DNA of 64,000 nt from the NCBI GenBank assembly GCA_026418015.1, contig JAOACE010000005.1:1-64000 (forward strand). Reading direction: 5' to 3'. Under the pieces are notes generated by a model that did no database searches, was not told where the DNA came from, and saw only the letters and a program-made list of their open reading frames with translations. The DNA is from Leptospiraceae bacterium (GTDB lineage: Bacteria; Spirochaetota; Leptospiria; Leptospirales; Leptonemataceae). The translations under genes and the position numbers were made by a program. Position 1 is the stretch's first letter; each line of letters opens with the position of its first letter. Shown piece by piece: positions 9,805-19,656 of the stretch.

Positions 9805-10833
9805 GTGACATTAAAAAAATGGATATTAAGATCCATTCCTTTACTAACTCTATTAAAAGAATGGGCAAAAACACGTGATTTAATTTTACTAGAAGAAAAT
9901 CAATTTTCTTCGCATATAAAAAAGTTGCTCCATCAAAATAGAATTGGTATTTATCCTACAAATACTTTACTTGTTGATTATAAAAACTATCATACCTGTT
10001 TATTTGCAAAAGAAGAAAGATTATCGAATAATTTAATTCAAGATTATATACAAGAACTCGAAGAGTTTTTGTATAGTTGTGGCAGAAATAAAGAAGATTT
10101 TGATTTGATTAAAATTGTTTCCTCCGAAAAAATTCTAGAGAATCGAACTTTCTTTCCCTTATTTTTTCTGATTTGGAAACCAGAAAAACCATTATTAGAA
10201 CAATTTTTGTCTGGAAACTATCAAGATACTATCAAATACAATCAAAATTCTAAATTGATAAAAAAAGTAAAAGAAGACTTTTATGTAAATTATCACGAAA
10301 ATGTAGAAGGTTATTATAATCTAAAAAAAATAGAATTTAATAAAAATCAATATTTATATAAATACTTTATAAAAAAAATATACGATAAATACATTGTTTT
10401 ATTTTTAGCAGAAAAACGCGAAGATTTTAAATTGGAATATTTTAAAAACTTAGTAGAATTTTATGTTTATTCCGATCGTCCTGTATTAAAATTCGAAGAA
10501 TATTTAAGAAATGTAAATCCTCTAAACAAATCGATTATTCTATTAGAATTAAAACAAAACGGAAACTGGAAAGGGATTTTTTATAATTGTATATCCTTAT
10601 TTTATAGAAATCGTAAACAAAAACTATCTATTTTACCAAATTATCAAAAAAGCAGAAAATACATTCAATTAGCTAACTTTTACCCCGAAGATTTTATCAT
10701 ACTTCTGCCAACAATAAAAAGTATAAATGATAAACCTAAATTTCCCATTAGTGAACAAGAAGTTTCTAAAGAATTAGAAAACTATAATCCAGGAAAAGCA
10801 TTACTCATCGGATATAAAAAAAATGAACATTAG
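9805..10833 (+). CDS. Hypothetical protein
   Basis: Long ORF tightly packed between CNBD and PP2C genes; no family recognised. Confidence 0.7.
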   Translation: MTLKKWILRSIPLLTLLKEWAKTRDLILLEENQFSSHIKKLLHQNRIGIYPTNTLLVDYKNYHTCLFAKEERLSNNLIQDYIQELEEFLYSCGRNKEDFDLIKIVSSEKILENRTFFPLFFLIWKPEKPLLEQFLSGNYQDTIKYNQNSKLIKKVKEDFYVNYHENVEGYYNLKKIEFNKNQYLYKYFIKKIYDKYIVLFLAEKREDFKLEYFKNLVEFYVYSDRPVLKFEEYLRNVNPLNKSIILLELKQNGNWKGIFYNCISLFYRNRKQKLSILPNYQKSRKYIQLANFYPEDFIILLPTIKSINDKPKFPISEQEVSKELENYNPGKALLIGYKKNEH

Positions 10834-11824
10834 AAAATTTATATTAAACTTTAAATTAGATTTATTAATCAATATTATTTCGCTGATTTTATTCCTTCTA
10901 TTTATATTCATAGTATTTTTTAGGATAAATCATTCAATAGACTTACTTGTTTGGATAATAGGTCTATCGATAGTTTTTGTGACTTTTGCAATCCAATTAC
11001 TCAAAATATATTATCGATTTGTTATTGCGAAGAGTAGAAGATTAAACAAATTGATAAAAAATTTATACGAAAACGAAAAGACCTTTATTAGATTAAAACA
11101 ACAAGTAGAAAGAGAATTAATATTAGCAAGAAAAACTCAAAGAAAATTAATTCCCGAAAAGAACATAGAAAAAAATAATTATAAATTTATTTTAAAATAT
11201 GTTCCTGCTCAAGAAATTGGCGGTGATTATTGCGAAATTTTCGAAATTGATGAAGATCATATGGGATTTGTCGTTGCAGATGTATCGGGACATGGAATTG
11301 CATCTGCTCTTATTTCTTCTATGATTAAAATGGTTTGTACATTATCAAAAGATTTGTTGATTGAACCTCATCTATTTTTAAAATATATTAACTATTATTT
11401 GTATGATAAAATTGGTGGTCATTTTTTAACGATGATAGCTGGTGTGTTGAATACAAAAAATCATTTTTTGAAAGTGGCAAATTCTGGTCATTGTTTACCT
11501 ATTTTAATAGATTCCCATCAAAAAACAATTTCTACTCTTGAAATTTATGGAATGTGTATGGGAGTCTATCCAGATTTGGACTATAATTCGATAGTAATTC
11601 CCTTACAAAAAGGCAATAGAGTGTTATTTTTTACTGATGGTATTACAGAAACAGTTTATAAAGATGATGAACTCTATGGTGAAGAACGTCTAATAAAAAA
11701 ATTGTACGAATGTATGGAAAACAACTTAGAAGAATGCATAGAAAAAATACTTTTAGATGTTTTGTATCATAGGCAACAAGAATCGGATGATATAGCTATC
11801 TTATTTTTCGAGAAGATTAAATAA
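10823..11824 (+). CDS. Membrane-anchored PP2C/SpoIIE-type serine phosphatase
   Basis: Two N-terminal TM segments; AQEIGGDYCEIFEI, VVADVSGHGIASALISSM, FFTDGITE. Confidence 0.9.
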   Translation: MNIRKFILNFKLDLLINIISLILFLLFIFIVFFRINHSIDLLVWIIGLSIVFVTFAIQLLKIYYRFVIAKSRRLNKLIKNLYENEKTFIRLKQQVERELILARKTQRKLIPEKNIEKNNYKFILKYVPAQEIGGDYCEIFEIDEDHMGFVVADVSGHGIASALISSMIKMVCTLSKDLLIEPHLFLKYINYYLYDKIGGHFLTMIAGVLNTKNHFLKVANSGHCLPILIDSHQKTISTLEIYGMCMGVYPDLDYNSIVIPLQKGNRVLFFTDGITETVYKDDELYGEERLIKKLYECMENNLEECIEKILLDVLYHRQQESDDIAILFFEKIK

Positions 11825-12986
11825 TCTGATGCAGAATATTTCTTAACTCCGCAGAAGGTATAATCTGTAAATGGGATGTTCCATTGATTATGCTAATATT
11901 TTTTTCGCTAATGTCTTCGTTATGGAAACTTAGACTTGGTTCTTCTATTAATCCATCTCCTAACCAAGGGGACCACATAGAATTATTTTCTGTTATTAGG
12001 GAATAAATTTTGTTTATTTTGTATTGTTTAAAGATTTCTTTTTCCTTTTGTAAAAATTGTTTAGAAAATAATATGCTATTGTCAAAATCATTGATTATCT
12101 TAAAGTTTTCGTCTGTTAGAATTTTTAGTATTTTGATGGATGTTTTTGGATCATACTTATATAAAAAACCTGCCCATAAAATAAATCGTTCTAATTTTAC
12201 ACCAAGTTCAGGAGAATTGATCATAATCAAATTATAAAATTTATTTATAAAGAAATCATTATAATAATTTATTAAGTATCTTATAATATAATTGCCTGTA
12301 CTAAAAGCAATCACATTGAATTGTATTTTTTTTTCTAAATTATCAAAAATATCTTTTAGGATTGAATAAAAAATTTGGCTATTTTCTTGAATCGTTTTGG
12401 CGGGATCAAACTGGAATTTGATGGTATAAATATTCTTATTTTTTAATAAGTTATCTATGGTAGTTTGATTCTGGTATGTACTTTCCCAAATGGTTTCGTC
12501 CGATAACAATGGAGGAATTAATAAAAATACGCTTTTATAGTTCAATTCTTGAATTTCTTGAACTACTCTTTCTGTTGATAAAATATTGCCATTGTTTTTT
12601 ATAAAAACATCAAAATATTCTGATGTTAAGAGTTTATCACTAAATAGCGAAGGTAAGAATATTTCGTTAAATAGGCTTTTCGTTAAAGATGGTTCAAAAG
12701 GTTGTATAATATCGATAATATTGCTAAGAAATTCAGAATAATAATACAACAGCGTTAACAAAGATTCTTGAGAAATGTTTTTGATCTGCTCTATGTTTTT
12801 TACGATTTCATTCGAAAATAAATGATGAAAATATTCTTTTAGGTTTGGATGATCACTAATATCTACCAACTGCTTTTCTACAAACATTAAAGAATTAACA
12901 ATTAATTCTCTTATTTGAAAAAAAATTTGTTCTGTTACTTTTCCATAGATAAGAGAAATATCTTGGATAAATTGATTTCTTTCCAT
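11817..12986 (-). CDS. Alpha/beta hydrolase/lipase-like protein
   Basis: LLIPPLLSDETIWES, nucleophile-like NVIAFSTGNYIIRYLI, C-terminal GTSHLQIIPS. Confidence 0.55.
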   Translation of the reverse strand: MERNQFIQDISLIYGKVTEQIFFQIRELIVNSLMFVEKQLVDISDHPNLKEYFHHLFSNEIVKNIEQIKNISQESLLTLLYYYSEFLSNIIDIIQPFEPSLTKSLFNEIFLPSLFSDKLLTSEYFDVFIKNNGNILSTERVVQEIQELNYKSVFLLIPPLLSDETIWESTYQNQTTIDNLLKNKNIYTIKFQFDPAKTIQENSQIFYSILKDIFDNLEKKIQFNVIAFSTGNYIIRYLINYYNDFFINKFYNLIMINSPELGVKLERFILWAGFLYKYDPKTSIKILKILTDENFKIINDFDNSILFSKQFLQKEKEIFKQYKINKIYSLITENNSMWSPWLGDGLIEEPSLSFHNEDISEKNISIINGTSHLQIIPSAELRNILHQII

Positions 12987-13038
12987 ATTTTTATTATAAT
13001 TAAATTCCTATCTTTTTTCTAATCAAGAAAAAAATCTA

Positions 13039-14343
13039 TTAAATCTTTTCTTTTGAGCTTAAAAATAATACAATATATCCTAATGTACCACTGATCAAAG
13101 AACCTAATAATATACCTAATCGTGCTTGATCTAAATAAATATTGTCTGTATAAGAAAGATTATTGATAAAAAGAGACATGGTAAAACCTACACCTGCTAA
13201 AAAACCAATACCTACGATTTGCTTAAAGTTCGAATTAGTTGGTAGATCTGCTTTAAATAGATATAAAATTAAATATGTTCCTAAGATTACTCCAATAAAT
13301 TTTCCTAATATGAGAGATGTGGCAATCGATATAGATAAATCTCCAAAGGTATCGGGACGAATCATTACTCCTGCATTCGCGAAGGCAAACACTGGCATGA
13401 TAAAATAACTAACAAAACCATGCAATCGATGTTCTAATTTCTGAATCGGAGATTGGATTGCTTCTAAACTTGTATTTAAATTTTCTAGTATATGGTATTG
13501 TTGTTTAGTTAATAGGATTTCTTTTTCTCTTTGGTTGTTTGTATGGAACTTATGTTTCGCATCTTCGAGAATTTTCACAAATTGCAGGATTTCTACTTTG
13601 GGTTTAGCTGGTATGGTAAAAGCCAATATCACTGCTGCAATCGTGGGATGGATTCCTGCTTTTAAAAATAATAACCATAATAGAATTCCAAAAACTACAT
13701 AAGGTGCAATCTTTGTAATGTTTAAAAGATTCAAAAAGATCAATCCCAATAGCACTATTAGAGAAATACCAATCAAAATTAAATTTACATTACTCGAATA
13801 AAAAATTGCAATTACTATAACAGCTCCGATATCGTCTATAATGGCAAAAGCGGTCAAAAATATTTTTAAAGATACAGGAACTCTATTTCCTAATAATTTT
13901 AATATACCAAGAGAAAATGCAATATCTGTTGCCATAGGAATTGCCCAGCCAGAAAGAGCTTCTTTTTCTATCAAAAAGAAAAAGAGTGCAGGCAGAAGCA
14001 TTCCACCAATAGCAGCACCTATCGGTAGTACTGCTTGATTCCATTGCGAAAGTTCACCTACAAGAATTTCTCTTTTAATTTCTAAACCAACCAGAAAGAA
14101 AAAGATTGCCATTAATCCATCGTTAATCCATAAAATCAATGGTTTATCTAAACGAAAGTTTTCGAACCCTATGGTTAAATGAATATTCCAAAAAGAAAAA
14201 TAAGCTTCTGCTAAGGGGGAATTCGAAACAATCAACGCAATAAATGTTACAAAAATTAATAATATACCTGCGGATGCTTCGTATTGAAAAAATTTTTCAT
14301 AACTTGCAGCGAAAAAATTCAAAGATTTTTTATAAAATTTCAT
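13039..14343 (-). CDS. nhaA: Na+/H+ antiporter NhaA
   Basis: WINDGLMAIFFFLVGLEIKREIL, WAIPMATDIAFSLGIL, DDIGAVIVIAIFY, VGFTMSLFI. Start probably MKFYKK at 14343 within longer ORF to 14379. Confidence 0.95.
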   Translation of the reverse strand: MKFYKKSLNFFAASYEKFFQYEASAGILLIFVTFIALIVSNSPLAEAYFSFWNIHLTIGFENFRLDKPLILWINDGLMAIFFFLVGLEIKREILVGELSQWNQAVLPIGAAIGGMLLPALFFFLIEKEALSGWAIPMATDIAFSLGILKLLGNRVPVSLKIFLTAFAIIDDIGAVIVIAIFYSSNVNLILIGISLIVLLGLIFLNLLNITKIAPYVVFGILLWLLFLKAGIHPTIAAVILAFTIPAKPKVEILQFVKILEDAKHKFHTNNQREKEILLTKQQYHILENLNTSLEAIQSPIQKLEHRLHGFVSYFIMPVFAFANAGVMIRPDTFGDLSISIATSLILGKFIGVILGTYLILYLFKADLPTNSNFKQIVGIGFLAGVGFTMSLFINNLSYTDNIYLDQARLGILLGSLISGTLGYIVLFLSSKEKI

Positions 14344-14473
14344 GATTTTTTCAAAAAATAATAAATAATAAAAAAGCAAACCTAAAAATTTAAGAAATCA
14401 CTAAAAATGTTTGGTTCTAGAAAAATATCGTTTCTTTATTGACAAATGTTCGATTCTTTTCTTAATAGATTTG

Positions 14474-15118
14474 ATGAAAAAACAAATTGTGCCACCACCA
14501 TGGAAATTAACTGGAAGAGGATACATTTTTGTATATAAATTTAATAAAAATTTTATACAAAATAATGGTTTTGTTAATACGGGTTCCAAATTAGAATTTG
14601 CAGGCGGTTTTGGTTCTGTCATGATTGTAGAATACAAAAATTCTGATGCTGGTCCATATGATGAACTTTTATTTATTCCAGGAAAAACAAAAATCCAAAA
14701 TAATACAAATTATAGTATTACAAAAATTTATGTTTCTACTCAGGTTAGTGTAGATAGTGGAAGAGAAAACTGGGGAATACCGAAAGAAATGGCGCATTTT
14801 AGTTTCGAAAATTTACATCAAAAACGAGAAATTATTCGCGTTGGTCGCGAAAAAGAAATATTTTTCGAAGCAGAAGTATCGCATTCTAATTTTTATTTTC
14901 CTATTACAACACGATTGTTACCAATTGTGCTTCAGCAATTCTATAATCATCAACTTTACTTCACTCAGTTTAAGGGTAGTGGACGTGCAACTTTTGCAAA
15001 AATTCATCAAATTAATATAATACCCAATTTTTTCCCACCGGTGGGAAAAGCTCTTTTTGGTTTATATGTTGATCCTTTCGAATTAGAGTTTCCCGTACCA
15101 ACTATAAAGAATTTGTAG
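14474..15118 (+). CDS. Acetoacetate decarboxylase-like protein
   Basis: PPPWKLTGRGYIF, YDELLFIPG, ITKIYVSTQVSVDSGRENWGIPKEMA. Start likely ATG 14474. Confidence 0.75.
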   Translation: MKKQIVPPPWKLTGRGYIFVYKFNKNFIQNNGFVNTGSKLEFAGGFGSVMIVEYKNSDAGPYDELLFIPGKTKIQNNTNYSITKIYVSTQVSVDSGRENWGIPKEMAHFSFENLHQKREIIRVGREKEIFFEAEVSHSNFYFPITTRLLPIVLQQFYNHQLYFTQFKGSGRATFAKIHQINIIPNFFPPVGKALFGLYVDPFELEFPVPTIKNL

Positions 15119-15123
15119 TAACT

Positions 15124-15594
15124 ATGTCCATCAAATTTGTTTGTAAATCGCAATTTGCTTGCAGTGTAGAGAAGCTTTTTTCCTTCCACGAATCCAAAGA
15201 AGGGTTTGATACACTTGTTGGTCTAGAAAAAGGTGTAAAAGTCCTACAAAAACCCAATTCACTCGATGTAGGAGAACGAGCCATCTTGCTGGTAGAATTG
15301 TTTCCGTTTTATAAAGTATTATGGATTGCAGAACATATAGATTACAGAAAAAATGAATTGTTTCAAGATACACAAATCGAAGGACCATTCAAGAAATTTG
15401 TTCACACACATATTTTTCTAAAAGATGGAGATAATTCGATTTTATCGGACGAAATTGAGTTAGATTTTTATTTTTTGCCCCTTTCGAAATTTATTCTTCT
15501 ACAGAAACTAAAAAATCAATTTTTAAACCGACATAGAATCACAGCAGAGAAATTAAACACAACTTATAAAAATCTCTATTGTGGTTTTTTATAA
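15124..15594 (+). CDS. SRPBCC-like ligand-binding protein
   Basis: CSVEKLFSFHESKEGFDTLV...FKKFVHTHIFLKDGDNSILSDEIELDF. Confidence 0.7.
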   Translation: MSIKFVCKSQFACSVEKLFSFHESKEGFDTLVGLEKGVKVLQKPNSLDVGERAILLVELFPFYKVLWIAEHIDYRKNELFQDTQIEGPFKKFVHTHIFLKDGDNSILSDEIELDFYFLPLSKFILLQKLKNQFLNRHRITAEKLNTTYKNLYCGFL

Positions 15595-16407
15595 TGGTAA
15601 GGGCGTTATATGAAATACTCTTTGATTTGCTTCCCAGATAACATAGAGTTTTTTTTCTTCTTGAAGTTCTAACAGTACCTCTGCAAGGATGGATTGTAGT
15701 TGTCTTCTTAGGCTTCCTCCTAATATATAGCCATGATGGTTTAAATCGCTCTCGCATTGTTTTTTGGTATCGTTTTTAGGATTATCGCATAGGGATTTTA
15801 AATCAACAAAGAATTCATCCATAAAAATATCTAAGCTGATTCCATAAGAATGTGTGGAATTATCGATAGCATTCCTGTTTTTTGATTTTAATTCTTCTTG
15901 ATAGTTTTCTGGACGAAGTAAAGAAGAAATTGCTAATTTAACAACGATTGGATATTCATTAAAACGAATTTTTTCGTTGAATCGCTTACTGATTTCTATC
16001 AATATAGGTACAAAGTCTTTGTAGAAATAACGATGTTTATCAGGAACATTGTAAAAAAAATAATAAGTTCGGATTTCTGGATTATCGATAGATGTATAAA
16101 AATTGGGGTTAATTTCTTCTGTGGACTTGATTATCGAGAGACCTAGTTTTTTTGCAATTTCTATGTGAAAGGGATATAAATACTTTCTTAGGTTTTGTTT
16201 TTTTTCTTGGTTTAACCAGTCTTCGAAAATTGGAAAATTTTGATAGATATGTTGATAGAATTTTTTCGAAATGCTGATCTTTTTTTCTATCATTCCTTGT
16301 TGAATCTTTACAGTTTCTTTTATTTGTAAATATTTATAAATAATTATAACTATTGATATAAGCAAAACAACAATTGTTAACAAATAAAAAATATTTTTTC
16401 TATTCAT
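15589..16407 (-). CDS. DUF5715/peptidase M15-like exported protein
   Basis: N-terminal TM anchor; SSLLRPENYQ, HSYGISLDIFM, NQRVFHITPL resemble the M15-like metal/active-site pattern. Confidence 0.55.
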   Translation of the reverse strand: MNRKNIFYLLTIVVLLISIVIIIYKYLQIKETVKIQQGMIEKKISISKKFYQHIYQNFPIFEDWLNQEKKQNLRKYLYPFHIEIAKKLGLSIIKSTEEINPNFYTSIDNPEIRTYYFFYNVPDKHRYFYKDFVPILIEISKRFNEKIRFNEYPIVVKLAISSLLRPENYQEELKSKNRNAIDNSTHSYGISLDIFMDEFFVDLKSLCDNPKNDTKKQCESDLNHHGYILGGSLRRQLQSILAEVLLELQEEKKLYVIWEANQRVFHITPLPL

Positions 16408-18622
16408 GGGCTTTTAGTTTTATTTTTTTTATTAATACAACAATGTTACCTTTTTTGTTATATTGTATTACGTCAAAAGCATTTTTGGTTATAAATATTC
16501 CTCTTCCATGTAAGGATTCAGATAGATAAATTTGATCATTTTTCAAATATTTATCTACGTCGAAACCTTCTCCTTCGTCGGTTATTTTATAGATAATTTC
16601 GTTCAGAGTAAATTTATATTCCACGATGATTTTTTTGTTGGAATAAAAGGGATCTTCTAATCGTTGTTTAATAATATTATGATAAATCCCTTCTTTAAAG
16701 TATTGGGTCTTTTGTTCGTGAGTAATTCCTAAATTTCCATGTTCAATAGCATTGATAAGAATTTCTCGTAATCCTATACGAACCATGCTTAATTCCATTT
16801 CATCGATAAATTCATTGAGTTCTTCTGTTAATTTATAGATAATGTTGTCGATTAGATAAATATCAGTGTTAAACACGAATTTTACGTATTCTTTTTCCAA
16901 AAATTTTAACAGGGGGTTTTTTTGTATTGGGGTAGCTCTAAATAAAAATTCATTTTCTTGTTTTTCGTCTGTCGAAGCAATTTTTTCGATAAAGACATCA
17001 AAGTATTTAAAAGGAATATCTCCAAAGGAAATTAAAGGTAGTTGAATTTTTAGGTTTTTACCTTCTTCGATTGCTTGTAGAATACGAGATCGAAACATTT
17101 CGTTCATTTTACTTCTGTTGGGATCATTAAAAACGATGTCTAATAGATGTTTGTTGATAAATTCATTCTTATCAAGTTTTAGATGAAGATTAAAACTATC
17201 GCTGATATTTGTGATGTTTCCTTCGTGGTTTAATGTGATAAGAATATCCGAAGTATTATTAAACAAAAAGCGATATTTCTCTTCCGAAAGACGTATTTGT
17301 TGATAAGCTTTTTTAATTTGATCTATATTACTTTTTAAACGTTTGTTCAGAGATTCTACTTGGTTTAACAGGCTAATGAGATTATAAACAACGCGTACAG
17401 AAGCACCACCAAGGAATAATAGCATACCATAGTTGCTTAATCCAGGACTTTTAATCTTTTTAATGTTTAAATAAATATCAATCAATGCTAATAAAACAAT
17501 AAAAAAGGCACCAATTAGAAGATTTCCTGGTATTGTATTAACAAAAGTTAAAAATAAACCTTTAATAAAAGAAAATCGTTTTTTATATTCTTTTAAGATT
17601 TCTAAAAAATTAAAGGTGATGATAATCAAAATTAATATTAATAGCAAAGGAGCGCTCAATTGCCAGATTAATAAAACATCATAAAGAGCATTATAGGGCA
17701 ATAAAATTACTGGTAACGTTAATACAATACCATGATAAACACAAAATCGAATCAAGAATTTATTCCATTTATTTTTTGTTGTAAAAATTGAATCAAGGAA
17801 TAAGTTAAAAAAAGGAATGATCAAAAATAAACTAATTAACTCTAATTTAAACAATATATAATAATTATCAATTCTAAAAAGTTCAAAAACAAGAGAAGAA
17901 CGTATAAAAATATAAAAAGAAATTGCTAAAGAAAATAAACTAAAATATAAATAATATTTATCATTAGTTTTTTTTATAAAAAATAATAAATTTAAGATTC
18001 CTATAGAAGTATAAATTGTTATTAAAAAAACCAAAAGATAATTTTTTTTTGCGTCTAATATTTTTGTTAATTCGTCGAAATAATAAGGGCTTCCATAGTA
18101 AAAACCTGTTTCTTTCGATAAGGGATCTCCTTTAATATGAATACATAAAATGTTTATACCTATCTTTAATAAATCTCTTGGAACTGGTACAACAGCATCT
18201 TTTTGGTTGATGACACTTTTTTCTTTAATTTTGTTATCTATCAGGTGGCTATTTATGTAAATTGCCCACGTTTCTCCTATCTCTGCAAAATAGAATCCTG
18301 GAGAGATGATTTTCTCTAAGTCTTCTTGCGCTATGTTTAAATAAATCAAAAAAGTAAAATCTTGTTGAATTTCTTGATTCCATTCTAAGAATCTTCTTTT
18401 GGGAATTTCTAATGGCAACTCTTGTATTTGAACTCTTCTTTCGCTTTGATGTCCATCGACTTTATAATAACCTTTTTCTTTGGTTAATTCTTCGGGAAGG
18501 TTACATTCATCGATAACAAATCCTTTTTTTACGTATACGGGAAGAGTAGTTAAATCTATGGGATAAGAAAATAAAGAAAAATTTATAAAAAAATATATAA
18601 AAATAAATAATTTTTTTATCAT
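16400..18622 (-). CDS. 7TMR-DISM receptor with PAS and HATPase (RsbW-like) output
   Basis: Signal peptide, DISMED-like ectodomain, 7TM stretch, PAS (YRFLFNNTSDILITLNHEGNI), HATPase N-box LREILINAIEHGN and G-box DEGEGFD. Confidence 0.85.
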   Translation of the reverse strand: MIKKLFIFIYFFINFSLFSYPIDLTTLPVYVKKGFVIDECNLPEELTKEKGYYKVDGHQSERRVQIQELPLEIPKRRFLEWNQEIQQDFTFLIYLNIAQEDLEKIISPGFYFAEIGETWAIYINSHLIDNKIKEKSVINQKDAVVPVPRDLLKIGINILCIHIKGDPLSKETGFYYGSPYYFDELTKILDAKKNYLLVFLITIYTSIGILNLLFFIKKTNDKYYLYFSLFSLAISFYIFIRSSLVFELFRIDNYYILFKLELISLFLIIPFFNLFLDSIFTTKNKWNKFLIRFCVYHGIVLTLPVILLPYNALYDVLLIWQLSAPLLLILILIIITFNFLEILKEYKKRFSFIKGLFLTFVNTIPGNLLIGAFFIVLLALIDIYLNIKKIKSPGLSNYGMLLFLGGASVRVVYNLISLLNQVESLNKRLKSNIDQIKKAYQQIRLSEEKYRFLFNNTSDILITLNHEGNITNISDSFNLHLKLDKNEFINKHLLDIVFNDPNRSKMNEMFRSRILQAIEEGKNLKIQLPLISFGDIPFKYFDVFIEKIASTDEKQENEFLFRATPIQKNPLLKFLEKEYVKFVFNTDIYLIDNIIYKLTEELNEFIDEMELSMVRIGLREILINAIEHGNLGITHEQKTQYFKEGIYHNIIKQRLEDPFYSNKKIIVEYKFTLNEIIYKITDEGEGFDVDKYLKNDQIYLSESLHGRGIFITKNAFDVIQYNKKGNIVVLIKKIKLKAHE

Positions 18623-18631
18623 AATATTCTC

Positions 18632-19120
18632 CTAATTCTTTCCTAATAAAACACTTGCAAAACATGCAATTCCTTCTTTTTGCCCTATAAATCCCATTTT
18701 TTCTGTTGTAGTTGCTTTAACAGAAACTTGATCTTTGGAAATTTTACATAGTTGTGCTAAGGATTCCTTAATCTGATCGCGATAAAGGTTGATTTTGGGA
18801 ACTTCTGCTACAAGAGTAATATCAATGTTTAAAATATAATAATTTTTGCTTTTCATAATTTCTAAGGCTTTGTTTAATATGACTTTGGAATCGAGGTTTT
18901 TGTTTTTTTGGTCTGTGTCGGGGAAAAAGTAGCCAATATCTGCTTCGCCACATGCACCTAATATAGCATCCGATAATGCATGTAATACAATATCTCCATC
19001 AGAATGTGCTATAATTTTGTAATAAGACCTGATGGTTGTTCCCCCTAATACCATCAAACCTTCTTCATCTAACTTTTCTATTTTATGGAAGTCAATTCCA
19101 TTCCCTATTCGAAGATTCAT
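18632..19120 (-). CDS. ispF: 2-C-methyl-D-erythritol 2,4-cyclodiphosphate synthase
   Basis: RIGNGIDFHKI, AHSDGDIVLHALSDAILGACGEADIGYFFPDTD, KATTTEKMGFIGQKEGIA. Confidence 0.96.
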   Translation of the reverse strand: MNLRIGNGIDFHKIEKLDEEGLMVLGGTTIRSYYKIIAHSDGDIVLHALSDAILGACGEADIGYFFPDTDQKNKNLDSKVILNKALEIMKSKNYYILNIDITLVAEVPKINLYRDQIKESLAQLCKISKDQVSVKATTTEKMGFIGQKEGIACFASVLLGKN

Positions 19121-19160
19121 TGAGCGTCAAGTTTAAAAAAAAATCTATCTTTGCAATGAA

Positions 19161-19607
19161 TTATTCATAAGGATTAGGAAAAGAATCTTCTCTTTTTGTG
19201 TTCGAATCGGTATTTTGTTGAATAGGAATTGCAACATTTTCTAAGATTTGATTCCATTCATCCTGTTGAATTGCACTGGTTAAAATCCATAGTAGATGTA
19301 GAGTAAATATAGAAAAAGAATCTAAGATAAGCACAATCAATGAACTATCTTCTCCTTTAAGATTGTTTTGTAGGCGAATTTCGTGTAATTGTTTAGAAAT
19401 TTTATAATCCACATAGATTCCCCAAAGTCCACACGTGATTAGATTGATCAAAAAATCTAACCAAAAAGGATTATTGGTGGGTGTTTTTCCTGTATACAAC
19501 TTCAATTCTTGATAAATTTTATAATACCAATATATTAAATAAAATCCACAGGTAATGATCGTTAATAAAATAACATTAAGGGGAGAACGTTTTTCTATTT
19601 CGTACAT
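19161..19607 (-). CDS. DUF4234-like membrane protein
   Basis: Repeated TCGFYLIYWYYKIYQEL / TCGLWGIYVDYKISKQL. Confidence 0.7.
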   Translation of the reverse strand: MYEIEKRSPLNVILLTIITCGFYLIYWYYKIYQELKLYTGKTPTNNPFWLDFLINLITCGLWGIYVDYKISKQLHEIRLQNNLKGEDSSLIVLILDSFSIFTLHLLWILTSAIQQDEWNQILENVAIPIQQNTDSNTKREDSFPNPYE

Positions 19608-19656
19608 AAAATTTATATAATAATGGTAAAAATTAATATTTAGTGGATGGATTCAA

